Assembly (NCBI GenBank): GCA_964228145.1
Contig: CAXQZJ010000131.1
Coordinates: forward strand, 1-64,000
DNA: 64,000 nucleotides
Direction: 5' to 3'
Source of the DNA: Pseudobowmanella sp964228145
GTDB lineage: Bacteria > Pseudomonadota > Gammaproteobacteria > Enterobacterales > Alteromonadaceae
Positions within the stretch are counted from its first letter, which is position 1. Every line of letters starts with the position of its first letter. The notes below the pieces were generated by a model. That model had not been told where the DNA came from, searched no databases, and saw only the letters and a program-made list of their open reading frames with translations. Made by a program: the position numbers and the translations under genes. Positions 44,242 to 53,078 of this stretch are shown piece by piece.

Positions 44242-45580
44242 TATTAAACCAATCTTGTAAACAGGGGTAATCCGGCTTGCCCGAAGATGTCAACGGAATC
44301 TGTTCGCGGGACTTAATCTTCACATAACCGGGGTGGATATTTAGTTCGCTGTGTAAGCACTGCGTTACCTTGTTTTTATCGGCACCAACACAGACAAGTT
44401 TAAGCAAATCATCCCCCATCAAGGCGTATGCCTTAAATCCGTTATGGGCAAGGATAGACTCAACATCAGCAAGATTAATGCGTTTTCCAAATAACTTAAT
44501 AAAGCGCGATAAGCGACCCACAATGTAAAAGTCCCCCTGCACATCTCGCTTGGCCAGATCCCCTGTTGCTAAGGTTTGTTGTGGAACACAATCAGCAAGC
44601 TCAGACACACTGTGTGCGTAGCCACAAAACACATTGTCTCCTTCGTAGATTAATTCGCCGACCTGATCACTAGCCTCAATCGTGTTGCCTTCACTGTCGC
44701 GCAGCGAAAAGAATCCACCAGCAATGGCTTTGCCGATGGAATCAGGTTTTGCCAAAGGATCGGCATTCACCGACATCCTGGCTGTCGCTTCAGTTTGTCC
44801 ATACATCACATAAAACTTTTTCTGATGCTGTCGCGCCCAGTTAGCAAAAGCGCAGACCAAATCAGGATTTAGCTTTCCCCCCGCTTGTGTCATGTAGCGA
44901 AGCGATGGGTAATCACGCTGTAAAAAACGTAATCTGTGCAGACATTCATATTGAAAGGGCACACCAGCGATACTGCTTATAGGTTGCTGCTTTAATATCT
45001 GCCAAAAGTCTGCCGAGGTCACACTGCCGTTAAATAATCGGACACTGGCCCCACAGTGCAAATGGCTGTTTAACACCGACAGTCCATAGACATAATGAAA
45101 AGGCAGTGTCGACAGAGCCGTATCGGCTTGCTCAATCTGCAATGATATTGCAATGGCACTCGCATTGCTGGCCAAATTAGCATCACTTAGTGCGACTTGT
45201 TTAGCGTTACCGGTACTGCCCGAGGTAGACACCAACAGGCGCAGTGAGGGCGCCAGCGTGTGACATTGCTGGACCGCAGGTAGCAACTGACCATCTGCAT
45301 ACAACCAGTTCGGCTGATATCGCTCGCGCAAGGTAGATATCTGCGCTGCGTTCTCAGGCTCCGCCAAGATAGCAACATGGCCGCCCTGCAAACATGCCAA
45401 ATAAAAGGCCACATCTTGTTTGGTATTTGCAAATTGCAGCAGTATCAGCTGCCGAGCTCTCCCGAGCCGCTGCAACCACTGCTCGACCCACAACTGCAAT
45501 TGCGCGTAAGTGTACTGTCCTTCGTCATCAATTAAGGCTGGTGCAGTTGAAAAGTCACTTAGGCGCTTAAAAAACATCAA
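44234..45580 (-). CDS. Acyl-AMP ligase (AMP-dependent synthetase/ligase family)
   Basis: A 448-residue ANL-superfamily enzyme, slightly short of the usual 500-550. The P-loop is LLVSTSGSTGNAKQVAL, the A5 motif VMYGQTEATARMS, the A7-like motif LATGDLAKRDVQGDFYIVGR, and the C-terminal catalytic Lys is in IPLTSSGKPDY. It should adenylate a carboxylic acid and load it on the ACP encoded immediately upstream (1-bp gap). Substrate chain length cannot be read from the sequence. Confidence 0.87.
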   Translation of the reverse strand: MMFFKRLSDFSTAPALIDDEGQYTYAQLQLWVEQWLQRLGRARQLILLQFANTKQDVAFYLACLQGGHVAILAEPENAAQISTLRERYQPNWLYADGQLLPAVQQCHTLAPSLRLLVSTSGSTGNAKQVALSDANLASNASAIAISLQIEQADTALSTLPFHYVYGLSVLNSHLHCGASVRLFNGSVTSADFWQILKQQPISSIAGVPFQYECLHRLRFLQRDYPSLRYMTQAGGKLNPDLVCAFANWARQHQKKFYVMYGQTEATARMSVNADPLAKPDSIGKAIAGGFFSLRDSEGNTIEASDQVGELIYEGDNVFCGYAHSVSELADCVPQQTLATGDLAKRDVQGDFYIVGRLSRFIKLFGKRINLADVESILAHNGFKAYALMGDDLLKLVCVGADKNKVTQCLHSELNIHPGYVKIKSREQIPLTSSGKPDYPCLQDWFNND

Positions 45581-45581
45581 C

Positions 45582-45821
45582 TTAAAAGCTAATCTGATGC
45601 TGAGTGAGAATACTTTTGGCTTTTGCCACTGAGCTCATGTCTATAATTTCATCAGTGTCTAACATCACATCAAATTCACGTTCTAGGGCACCGATTAGCA
45701 TCATATGCGCAGTAGAATCCCACTGCGGGATGGTGTTGTAAGTTAACTCATCCTTTACCATACCCGGCTCTATACCAAGTCCTTCACTGAAAGCTTTGAC
45801 CAATTTTTCCTGATTCGTCAT
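45582..45821 (-). CDS. Acyl carrier protein
   Basis: A 79-residue acidic helical protein of ACP length. The phosphopantetheine Ser is expected at Ser36 in PQWDSTAHMMLIGALEREF, a D-S-T variant of the usual D-S-L. The C-terminal helix region DEIIDMSSVAKAKSIL fits. It is a dedicated carrier for the adjoining AMP ligase and, probably, the LuxE/LuxC pair. It lies 14 bp after pseH. Confidence 0.88.
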   Translation of the reverse strand: MTNQEKLVKAFSEGLGIEPGMVKDELTYNTIPQWDSTAHMMLIGALEREFDVMLDTDEIIDMSSVAKAKSILTQHQISF

Positions 45822-45835
45822 TTCATCACCTGTTT

Positions 45836-46381
45836 TTAGTTGCGTGACAGCAGTTGTTTGAGCATTGCCGTCGCCTGCTCATAGGCGGGCTTAGTTAATA
45901 TCAGCTCACATACATCATGGTTGGAGTGGACTTTGTAGCCCAATTTAATATTGTAATTCATTGCAGCCTGGTTCGATGCTTTGACCACCGCTTTCAACTG
46001 ACTGGCAGCTAGAGTGTTAAAGCAGTAATCGTTGATTAGCAACGTTGGCGCAAACGCGATGATGTTCTGTCGGTATGCCGGGTCGCCGATGTACAAACCC
46101 GGCTCTATAGTGGTCGCCTCATCCAGTTTACTGGCATATAAGGCTTTTATATTGGCACTGCCAATCGGGCGTGATTTGTACTCTATCACCCAATGGTGCT
46201 GAGCGGGATCACGCTGTACCTTGCTAAACCACGCATTTTGTTGTTCTACACTTATGGTTTGCTGAGACAGCATCTGCTGCCTGACAGGCTCACTGTTACG
46301 CCACTGACGAAGTTGTTCTAAGTCACTGCTTTGAATGGGTCGCAGCGTGACTGCATAGCCTTGCAACAACAGGTTATTCAT
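45836..46381 (-). CDS. pseH: PseH-like GNAT N-acetyltransferase
   Basis: A 181-residue GNAT protein with the RimJ/RimL-PseH style start VTLRPIQSSDLEQLRQWRNS, the strand HHWVIEYKSRPIGSANIKAL, and the acetyl-CoA region around AYRQNIIAFAPTLLINDYCF and AVVKASNQAAMNYNIKLGYK. PseH acetylates the 4-amino group of UDP-4-amino-4,6-dideoxy-AltNAc, the third step of pseudaminic acid synthesis. The symbol rests on position between pseG and the ACP and on the fold. Its start overlaps pseG by 8 bp. Confidence 0.85.
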   Translation of the reverse strand: MNNLLLQGYAVTLRPIQSSDLEQLRQWRNSEPVRQQMLSQQTISVEQQNAWFSKVQRDPAQHHWVIEYKSRPIGSANIKALYASKLDEATTIEPGLYIGDPAYRQNIIAFAPTLLINDYCFNTLAASQLKAVVKASNQAAMNYNIKLGYKVHSNHDVCELILTKPAYEQATAMLKQLLSRN

Positions 46382-47393
46382 ACGCTAACGCCATGATTTG
46401 GGCTAATACCCGGGTGTTACCAGCCGCCAAATTCATTTGTTTGAGACGCTCGTGACACAAAGCTAACTGTTCATTTTGATGCCACAAATGACATACCCGC
46501 TCTGCAAGGCGATCTATGTTTGTTTGGCGCGAATCCTCTGACCAGCAAAGTCCTTGTGCCGTGGCCGCTTGTGTCGATGCATGCTGGTTATCTGCAACCG
46601 TCACCAGCAGTGCTGGTGTCTGGCAGGCAAAAAGCTCGAACTGTGTCGCACCTGCAGCAGCCACAGCCAACTTGGAATACACAAGAACATCAGCCATTTG
46701 CTGACAGTTATGAATATGCTGCACCTTTAGTTCTGTGTCTGCCAACCACGCCTGAAGTGCCGTTAAATGCGGATAAGCCGCACCGGTAATAACACGAATC
46801 GGCATCGACGCCTGACGTATTGTCAATGCTTTCAGCAATGGCAAGGTGATATTTGCCGTATCACTGCCCCCCATCATGATGGTCAAGGATGGCCGTTGCA
46901 GGAGGGGGACATCTGGGATAAGCCAAAAATCCCTGCGTAACAGTTGGTAATCAGGCCCCAGACACAGTTGTGCATCAGGCGCATACTGCTGGTAAAACCC
47001 TTTTTGCGCGGCCTGACTGCTGTTAATCACCAGATCAGCGTGTAAATTAATGGTCAGATTAGCATCATCAAAACAAACAAGTTTCGCCGACATTTGACGG
47101 CATCTAACGCGGTAGTCCTGACCAAATTGATAACCATCAAGGATCAGGACGTCGGTGGGTTCTACCCGCGCAGCGAGCCAATCCAGCTCGTCGGTTTCAG
47201 ATAAACCGTCTGGCATTACCTCAATAGCGCCAACCCAGTCGTGACGTTGTCGGGCTAATTGTGTCGCTGCGGCGTTAAGTATAAAACGCACCGGGATACC
47301 TTCCTCATTCGCCGAATGAGCCAACGCGAGACAGCGCATCAAGTGTCCCAAACCAATGTCTGTGCCGGCAGCAACCCGAAATACCAGTGCCAT
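46374..47393 (-). CDS. pseG: PseG, UDP-2,4-diacetamido-2,4,6-trideoxy-altropyranose hydrolase
   Basis: About 339 residues from the second of two adjacent ATG codons (47393), which places the catalytic His at residue 17 in GTDIGLGHLMRCLALAHS, the PseG/MurG-like motif. A second landmark is the nucleotide loop SLTIMMGGSDTANITLPLL. It removes UDP from the diacetylated sugar, the fourth step to pseudaminic acid. It follows pseI with no gap. Confidence 0.93.
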   Translation of the reverse strand: MALVFRVAAGTDIGLGHLMRCLALAHSANEEGIPVRFILNAAATQLARQRHDWVGAIEVMPDGLSETDELDWLAARVEPTDVLILDGYQFGQDYRVRCRQMSAKLVCFDDANLTINLHADLVINSSQAAQKGFYQQYAPDAQLCLGPDYQLLRRDFWLIPDVPLLQRPSLTIMMGGSDTANITLPLLKALTIRQASMPIRVITGAAYPHLTALQAWLADTELKVQHIHNCQQMADVLVYSKLAVAAAGATQFELFACQTPALLVTVADNQHASTQAATAQGLCWSEDSRQTNIDRLAERVCHLWHQNEQLALCHERLKQMNLAAGNTRVLAQIMALAYE

Positions 47394-47396
47394 CAT

Positions 47397-48449
47397 TTAC
47401 TCAATTAAATCCCAACTAAGTGGTGTTCCCTTCGGCACGCTTGCCTTGATACGCTTGCCGATCACCTGATCCCAATGCTTAGGTGCAAGACCAAAAGCCG
47501 GTCTTACGACTTTGATATTTTTACGGCTCAGGATGTCTCCCGCTTGCACATTGTCACTGATATAAATGCTTCGACGATACTGGCGTGCTTTTTCTTCAGC
47601 TTGTGCCCCACCATAGTGGACACTGCCCATTGCTTGCCATGCTCTGCGTGATTCCTTTACCAAACTCGCCAGTTGATCGGGCTCTAGCGAGAACGCTGCA
47701 TCGACACCACCAGCCTGCCGGTCAAGCACAAAATGTTTTTCAATCACCGGCGCTCCCAGTGCGACGGCTGCCACGGATACACCGATACCGGCGGTGTGAT
47801 CTGACAGCCCAACGGGTACACCAAACGCTTGGCGCATATGGCCAATCGTGTTGAGATGAGTATTGGTCGCCTCGGCAGGATAGGTGCTGGTGCATTTAAG
47901 TAAAATCAGTTCCTTACAGCCAGCCTGTTTGGCGGTATGCACAGCCAGTTCTATCTCACTCAGGGTCGCCATGCCGGTCGACATGATCAGTGGCTTACCT
48001 TTACTGGCCGCAGCACGTATCAGAGGAATATCGGTCAGTTCAAAAGACGCAATCTTAAAGCATGGCACGCCCAGTTCGTCTAAAAAGTCTACGGCCTGCT
48101 CATCGAAGGGGGAGCTAAACGCCTCCATTCCCAGGTCATTCGCCAGCCTGAACAACTCTGCGTGCCACTCGTAGGGTGTGGCGGCCTTCTGGTAAAGCTG
48201 ATGAAGCTGTTCACCGTGCCAGAGACTGTCTTGTTCTTCAATCACAAACCCACGGGCGTTGACATCCAGAGTCATACTGTCCGCGGTATAGGTTTGTAGC
48301 TTTATCGCATCGGCCCCAGCGCGCGCCGCCGCATCGACCATTTGTTTTGCCAATTCAAAATCCTGACTGTGGTTTCCACTGAGCTCAGCAATAATGAACG
48401 GCGGCTCATCATCAGCTATTTTTCGCTTACCGATGTAGAATCCGCTCAT
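47397..48449 (-). CDS. pseI: PseI, pseudaminic acid synthase
   Basis: A 350-residue NeuB-family enzyme. The TIM-barrel part has FIIAELSGNHSQDFELAKQM, ADAIKLQTYTADSMTLD, MSTGMATLSEIELAV and GLSDHTAGIGVSVAAVALGA. The C-terminal SAF (antifreeze-like) domain begins near RSIYISDNVQAGDILSRKNI. It condenses 2,4-diacetamido-trideoxy-altrose with phosphoenolpyruvate. The start overlaps the preceding GT9-like gene by 4 bp. Confidence 0.96.
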   Translation of the reverse strand: MSGFYIGKRKIADDEPPFIIAELSGNHSQDFELAKQMVDAAARAGADAIKLQTYTADSMTLDVNARGFVIEEQDSLWHGEQLHQLYQKAATPYEWHAELFRLANDLGMEAFSSPFDEQAVDFLDELGVPCFKIASFELTDIPLIRAAASKGKPLIMSTGMATLSEIELAVHTAKQAGCKELILLKCTSTYPAEATNTHLNTIGHMRQAFGVPVGLSDHTAGIGVSVAAVALGAPVIEKHFVLDRQAGGVDAAFSLEPDQLASLVKESRRAWQAMGSVHYGGAQAEEKARQYRRSIYISDNVQAGDILSRKNIKVVRPAFGLAPKHWDQVIGKRIKASVPKGTPLSWDLIE

Positions 48450-49414
48450 GACATTCCTCCTAACAAAGCCTGAATATCATCAGCCAGTGTCTGCGCGCTG
48501 ACAGGCGAATCATCTGGATCCGTCGCGAAGTCCGGCATGATGGAGCGTGGGTCTGTCTGACCACTGATTAATAAGGTCGTTGTGCCAACCGCACTTCCCA
48601 ACGCTAACGCACTGCCTTTAGGGGCAACCACTAAATCAGCCACTTTCAATTGTGCCAGTGAATCAGCCACATCTTGGACCTCAGGTTCAATCAGTTCAGC
48701 GTGCCAACCCGCTTGATTTAGCAAGTCCACCAGCTGTTGTGCATAGGGGTAGCTGTGAACGGGGATCGATGCTTGTTGGCAGACCAGAATAATCTTATTT
48801 CCCTTGGCTCTGGCGCGTAAGGTCTCATCTGCTGCAACCTGAAGATTAAGCTGCATATCTATCGGTTCAAAACCGCAACAACTACGAAGATAAAACTCGC
48901 CAAAACCGTGATCCGGCACAAAGGTTCCTTCCCACCATGGGCTGAACCAGCGCGGCATTGCTGCAAAGCCGGATGCAATATACGCACTACTATCGTTCAC
49001 GTAGTCCGCACTGAGCGTTTGTTTGCTGAACTGAGTGATCAGTTCATCAACACTGATACTCAGGAAATTACCTTCTACAGGTTCACCTGCATCTTTGAGA
49101 AATCGCGCCAGAAAACAGGGTAAGAATCCCAAATCCAGATTTATGATGCGCGAATACTGTTGACCCACAATCACTTCTGCCAAGCCCAGAAACGCTTCAA
49201 GCCCGGCAATAAAATCATCTGGCCATTGACCTTCTTCAGGCCCAAAAACATGACAAAAAGGTTCGGCGAGACGAAAAACATCTTTACCTTTTGCATAACT
49301 CAGCACATCTATTTGTGCATCAGGGTGTTGTTGCTTCAAATACCGCAATGCAGGTACGCCGATCGCGACGGATTCAGTCAGACCTGACATTTGAATTAAC
49401 AAAATTTTACTCAT
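48446..49414 (-). CDS. GT9/heptosyltransferase-like GT-B protein
   Basis: A 322-residue protein with the GT9-like GT-B arrangement: N-terminal KILLIQMSGLTESVAIGVPA, strand AQIDVLSYAKGKDVFRL, and a C-terminal nucleotide half with KIILVCQQASIPVHSYPYAQ and DLVVAPKGSALALGSAVGTT. It sits inside the pseudaminic acid genes between pseF and pseI and overlaps both, which argues for a role in the same pathway or in sugar transfer next to pseudaminic acid. The typical D-x-x-H catalytic pattern is not clear to me, so activity is uncertain. Confidence 0.7.
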   Translation of the reverse strand: MSKILLIQMSGLTESVAIGVPALRYLKQQHPDAQIDVLSYAKGKDVFRLAEPFCHVFGPEEGQWPDDFIAGLEAFLGLAEVIVGQQYSRIINLDLGFLPCFLARFLKDAGEPVEGNFLSISVDELITQFSKQTLSADYVNDSSAYIASGFAAMPRWFSPWWEGTFVPDHGFGEFYLRSCCGFEPIDMQLNLQVAADETLRARAKGNKIILVCQQASIPVHSYPYAQQLVDLLNQAGWHAELIEPEVQDVADSLAQLKVADLVVAPKGSALALGSAVGTTTLLISGQTDPRSIMPDFATDPDDSPVSAQTLADDIQALLGGMS

Positions 49415-50108
49415 GGCGTTCTGGTTGTTTATATGCCCGGTACATCAGCTCAGCACGCTGCCAATCTTCCTCTGTATCAATGTCCTGCACTAGATGGCGA
49501 GGAATTTTTATCGGCACAGAGTGAGTACCAAACATGGGTTTATCGGAAAAGTAATCACTGCATCGCCCCCAATAGAACTGACCTGCATCATGCAATCCCT
49601 CTGGCAAATCCTGAGAGCGTTTGTTGATAAATTCAGGGTACATGGGCACCACACCCTGCCCTTCCTCAACCAATGCTCGTTGCACCGGGAAGGGAAAACT
49701 GGTGACCGAAAAAGCGAACGCCTTAGTCTTGTCCTGTCGTAATTTGGTTAAGCCCTGCTGCAAATAGTCAGCCTGCAGAAATGGTGCTGTGGCATAAATA
49801 CAACAAGCAAACTCAAAATCACCAAAGCGCGCCTGACATTCCCTGATGGCATGATTGGTGACTTTGCGGGTACCGGTAAAATCGTCGGACAACTCTGCCG
49901 GCCGGAAAAAGGGCACACTGGCACCATATTTTTTGGCTGTCTGTGCGACCTCTTCACTGTCGGTAGAGACAATGACGTGCTCAAACAGACCGCTTTGCAG
50001 CGCTACCTCTATGGAATAGGCTATTAGCGGTTTTCCGGCGAACCCTCGAATGTTTTTACCAGGAATGCGCTTACTGCCACCTCTGGCAGGGATAATGGCG
50101 ATACTCAC
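49407..50108 (-). CDS. pseF: PseF, pseudaminic acid cytidylyltransferase
   Basis: About 233 residues from a GTG at 50108, which overlaps the pseC stop by 4 bp (GTGA) and has GAGAGG just upstream; an upstream ATG at 50129 in the same frame is less likely. The CMP-sugar synthetase motif is AIIPARGGSKRIPGKNIRGF, followed by HVIVSTDSEEVAQTAKKYGA and FRPAELSDDFTGTRKV. It makes CMP-pseudaminic acid, the donor for the Maf transferase. Confidence 0.94.
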   Translation of the reverse strand: MSIAIIPARGGSKRIPGKNIRGFAGKPLIAYSIEVALQSGLFEHVIVSTDSEEVAQTAKKYGASVPFFRPAELSDDFTGTRKVTNHAIRECQARFGDFEFACCIYATAPFLQADYLQQGLTKLRQDKTKAFAFSVTSFPFPVQRALVEEGQGVVPMYPEFINKRSQDLPEGLHDAGQFYWGRCSDYFSDKPMFGTHSVPIKIPRHLVQDIDTEEDWQRAELMYRAYKQPERHE

Positions 50109-51235
50109 TGGAGCACCTCTCGCAGGCATGACACCACAGTATCTTGCTGTTGTTCGCTCAATTGAGGATGCAGAGGCAAGGTCAATGCACCAGCATAATA
50201 GTGCTCAGCCACGGGGAAGTCACCGCTAGCAAACCCCAGTTGGCGATAGTAGGGCTGCAGGTGAATTGGAATATAATGGACATTCACCCCCACGCCTTTG
50301 GCTTTGAGTGCATCAAAAATAACTTTGCGCTGGGCTGCAGCGACTTCAATCACATAAATGTGCCAGGCGCTGTTGTCGTCTGACAAGGGGCGTCGTAATG
50401 GGAGATCAGCCAATAATTGGTGATAGCGTAAAGCCAACGTCCGCCGACGCGCGATAAAACTGTCAAGCTTGCCCATCTGAGAAATACCCAGCGCAGCGTG
50501 CAAATCGCTCAAGCGGTAATTATAGCCAAGTGCAATTTGCTGATAGTACCAGTCACCCTCGGTTTCACCCTGCATTTGAACGGGGTCCCGGGTAATCCCA
50601 TGGCGGGCAAAGTGCTGCAGTTTTTGCTGCAAGCCTGGCTGATTAGTCAGCACCGCCCCACCCTCAGCACTGGTGATGGATTTAACCGGATGAAAACTCA
50701 GCACCGTCATATCTGAATATTCGCAGCACCCGATCTTTTGGCCCTGATAGGTACCGCCAAGCGCATGACTGGCATCCTCAATAACAGCAAATTTATATTC
50801 CTGCGCTAGTCGGTTGATGCCCTGCATATCACAGCTCATGCCTGCAAAATGAACCACCACAATGGCCTTGGGAATCTGCTTGGCAAGACGAAGTTTATCC
50901 GCCAATGCCGAAACACACATGTTTCGGCTTACGGGATCTATATCAACAAAATCCACATCAGCCTGGCAGTAACGGGCACAATTTGCAGATGCGACAAAAG
51001 AATTGGGAGATGTCCATACCTGATCGCCAGGCCCGATTCCCAGTGCCAAACAAGCAATATGCAAGGCTGAAGTCCCGCTATTGACTGCCACCGCATATTG
51101 GCTTTGGCAGTAATCACTGAGCACCTGTTCAAACGCAGGTACCTGTTGACCCTGGGTTAAAAACTGATGCTTGAGTACATCAGTAACTGCATCGATATCC
51201 TGCTGATCGACGCTGTGTTTACCATAGGGGATCAT
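50105..51235 (-). CDS. pseC: PseC, UDP-4-amino-4,6-dideoxy-AltNAc transaminase
   Basis: A 376-residue DegT/DnrJ/EryC1-family aminotransferase. The pyridoxal phosphate Lys is Lys185 in VLSFHPVKSITSAEGG. Other landmarks are NSGTSALHIACLALGIGPGD and VIEDASHALGGTYQGQKIG. It aminates the 4-keto product of PseB. The start overlaps the pseB stop by 4 bp, so the first two pathway steps are coupled. Confidence 0.95.
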   Translation of the reverse strand: MIPYGKHSVDQQDIDAVTDVLKHQFLTQGQQVPAFEQVLSDYCQSQYAVAVNSGTSALHIACLALGIGPGDQVWTSPNSFVASANCARYCQADVDFVDIDPVSRNMCVSALADKLRLAKQIPKAIVVVHFAGMSCDMQGINRLAQEYKFAVIEDASHALGGTYQGQKIGCCEYSDMTVLSFHPVKSITSAEGGAVLTNQPGLQQKLQHFARHGITRDPVQMQGETEGDWYYQQIALGYNYRLSDLHAALGISQMGKLDSFIARRRTLALRYHQLLADLPLRRPLSDDNSAWHIYVIEVAAAQRKVIFDALKAKGVGVNVHYIPIHLQPYYRQLGFASGDFPVAEHYYAGALTLPLHPQLSEQQQDTVVSCLREVLQ

Positions 51236-52230
51236 AAGTCTTGTGCGTCCAGTTCCTGGAGTTCCTCAATACTAAGAAAATGCGGATTCGTGCCCGAGTG
51301 ATACTCGAATCCCTCTTCTACCCGCGTTCCCGTCTCACCTTTTTTGTTGACGTCATATCGGACGTTCTTATCGAAAAAGGTGATTGAGGGCGCAATCACA
51401 AAGTGATCGTCAAATTCAAAGGAATGATGAGCAGTTTCTTCGGGCACCATAATTTCGTGGATTTTTTCCCCAGGGCGAATACCAATGATGCGATAGTTGC
51501 GATGACCACACATGGCTTCCACCAGGTCTGTAATACGAATAGACGGAATTTTCGGTACGAATATTTCACCGCCCTGCATTCGTTGAAAGTTATCGATAAC
51601 GAACTCGACTCCTTGCTCCAGCGTAATCCAAAAGCGCGTCATTTTTTCATGAGTTACCGGCAGCTCAGTCTCACCCTTGGCCAACAATTCACGAAAGAAA
51701 GGTACCACTGAACCGCGAGAGCCGACCACATTGCCATAGCGGACCACCGCAAAGCGTGTGCCGTTGGCACCGGATATGTTATTGGCAGCAACGAAAATTT
51801 TATCCGACGCCAACTTTGTCGCACCATACAAATTGACCGGATTAGCAGCTTTATCTGTGGACAGCGCGATGACCTTGTCTACGCCTTCCTCAATCGCTGC
51901 TTCAATGACATTCTGCGCCCCCATGATATTGGTTTTTATACATTCCATCGGGTTGTATTCAGCGGCGGGAACTTGTTTTAGCGCCGCGGCATGCACCACA
52001 AAATCGACATCACGCATAGCAGTTTTTAGACGGTGCTTATCTCGCACATCACCGATGAAATATCGCATGCAGGGTTGGTTAAACAGCTTTTGCATATCAA
52101 ACTGCTTTAACTCGTCACGGGAATACACGATCAGTTTTTTTGGCTTATAACGTTGCAGGATTTGCGCAATAAAGCGCTGGCCAAAGGAGCCGGTTCCACC
52201 GGTAATCAGAATAGTTTTATTATTAAACAT
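51232..52230 (-). CDS. pseB: PseB, UDP-GlcNAc 4,6-dehydratase (5-inverting)
   Basis: About 332 residues from the ATG at 52230 (MFNNKTILITGGTGSFGQRF), the typical PseB start and length; an ATG at 52257 is also in frame. The NADP loop is GGTGSFG, and the catalytic region STDKAANPVNLYGATKLASD holds the Asp-Lys pair and the Tyr-x-x-x-Lys. It is the first committed step of pseudaminic acid synthesis and the first gene of an operon that may reach 33868. A sigma-54 site lies immediately upstream. Confidence 0.96.
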   Translation of the reverse strand: MFNNKTILITGGTGSFGQRFIAQILQRYKPKKLIVYSRDELKQFDMQKLFNQPCMRYFIGDVRDKHRLKTAMRDVDFVVHAAALKQVPAAEYNPMECIKTNIMGAQNVIEAAIEEGVDKVIALSTDKAANPVNLYGATKLASDKIFVAANNISGANGTRFAVVRYGNVVGSRGSVVPFFRELLAKGETELPVTHEKMTRFWITLEQGVEFVIDNFQRMQGGEIFVPKIPSIRITDLVEAMCGHRNYRIIGIRPGEKIHEIMVPEETAHHSFEFDDHFVIAPSITFFDKNVRYDVNKKGETGTRVEEGFEYHSGTNPHFLSIEELQELDAQDL

Positions 52231-52277
52231 GCGCAGTAATCCCATCAGTGACGACATAATGACACTCGCCGTCAGGC

Positions 52278-52294
52278 TGCAATAAATGTTCCAA
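52278..52294 (-). promoter_or_regulatory. Sigma-54 promoter of the pseB operon
   Basis: The minus strand reads TTGGAACATTTATTGCA. The -24 TTGG and -12 TTGC are correctly spaced, and the core GGAACATT equals that of the fliK promoter. It lies in the 72-bp gap after the fliT-like gene and 48 bp before the preferred pseB start. Confidence 0.8.
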
Positions 52295-52329
52295 TAATAG
52301 ATGGATGTGCCCAGATGTACATGAATATT

Positions 52330-52632
52330 CTAGGATTTTTTGTATTTTTTTATTGCTTTGCGGCTTTTCATTAAACCTGACAGCTGGCTTTCAGTTTGCT
52401 CAAACAGGCGAACTACTTTTTCCTGTAGAGACTGATTATAGGTCAATTGTTCGCGGGCAAAGGATTGATAGTCGGGATTATCTAACTGAGTAACCAGGGT
52501 TTGGACCAGTTTGTCACGCTCTACCACTTTGGCATTGAGCTGTTCGGCATCCAATTCATCTGCCATCAGCAAGTGCTCGATGGCAGCATTAATTGCGTTA
52601 ATTTGGCTTACAATGTCTTGCGATTCACTCAC
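52330..52632 (-). CDS. FliT-like flagellar chaperone (tentative)
   Basis: A 100-residue, all-helical, charged protein (SQINAINAAIEHLLMADELD, LRFLEQTESQ-like VVRLFEQTESQLSGLMKSRK) with a lysine-rich tail. It overlaps the fliS stop by 4 bp and occupies the fliT position after fliD-fliS, where small coiled-coil chaperones for FliD are expected. FliT sequences diverge strongly, so the call rests on context, size and helicity. Confidence 0.65.
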   Translation of the reverse strand: MSESQDIVSQINAINAAIEHLLMADELDAEQLNAKVVERDKLVQTLVTQLDNPDYQSFAREQLTYNQSLQEKVVRLFEQTESQLSGLMKSRKAIKKYKKS

Positions 52633-53060
52633 ACAACGGCCTGACGTTTTTGACGTTGAGCTTCATACGCTTCCTGTTTAGCTTGTTCAGGAATTTCGGC
52701 CCACGCATTTTTAATCGGTAACATCAGGTTAATCACTTCATCCATAATAGACAAGCTGTTCTGCACGCTCGCATCCGTCAGGCGTTCAGTCATGTAATTA
52801 TACAGGGATGCCAGATTCTCTGCGACTTCACCCCCGGTTTCCATGTCCAACGTATCGCGTAAACTAACAATGATGGCAGTAGCGCGCGCCATATTCTGAG
52901 ATTTACCTTCAAAGTCTTTACGCTCGATACACCCTTTGGCATAAGCCATTCTCTCCAATGCACCTTGCATCAGCAGCAAAGTGATTTTGTGGGGATCGGC
53001 GGTTGCAATCTCTTGTTTCAGATTACCTTTTTTATATGCGTTGATACCTTTAAGTGCCAT
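52629..53060 (-). CDS. fliS: FliS, flagellin export chaperone
   Basis: A 143-residue four-helix protein with the FliS start GINAYKKGNLKQEIATADPH and core KITLLLMQGALERMAYAKGC, then EGKSQNMARATAIIVSLRDT. It binds the C-terminus of flagellin and prevents premature polymerisation. It lies 18 bp after fliD. Confidence 0.97.
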   Translation of the reverse strand: MALKGINAYKKGNLKQEIATADPHKITLLLMQGALERMAYAKGCIERKDFEGKSQNMARATAIIVSLRDTLDMETGGEVAENLASLYNYMTERLTDASVQNSLSIMDEVINLMLPIKNAWAEIPEQAKQEAYEAQRQKRQAVV

Positions 53061-53078
53061 TGTCTACCCCCTATACGT

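Noticed and set aside
42036..45821. Bioluminescence (lux) operon
   Set aside because: LuxC and LuxE homologues are present but luxA, luxB and luxD are absent, and the genes are embedded in and coupled to the pse operon.
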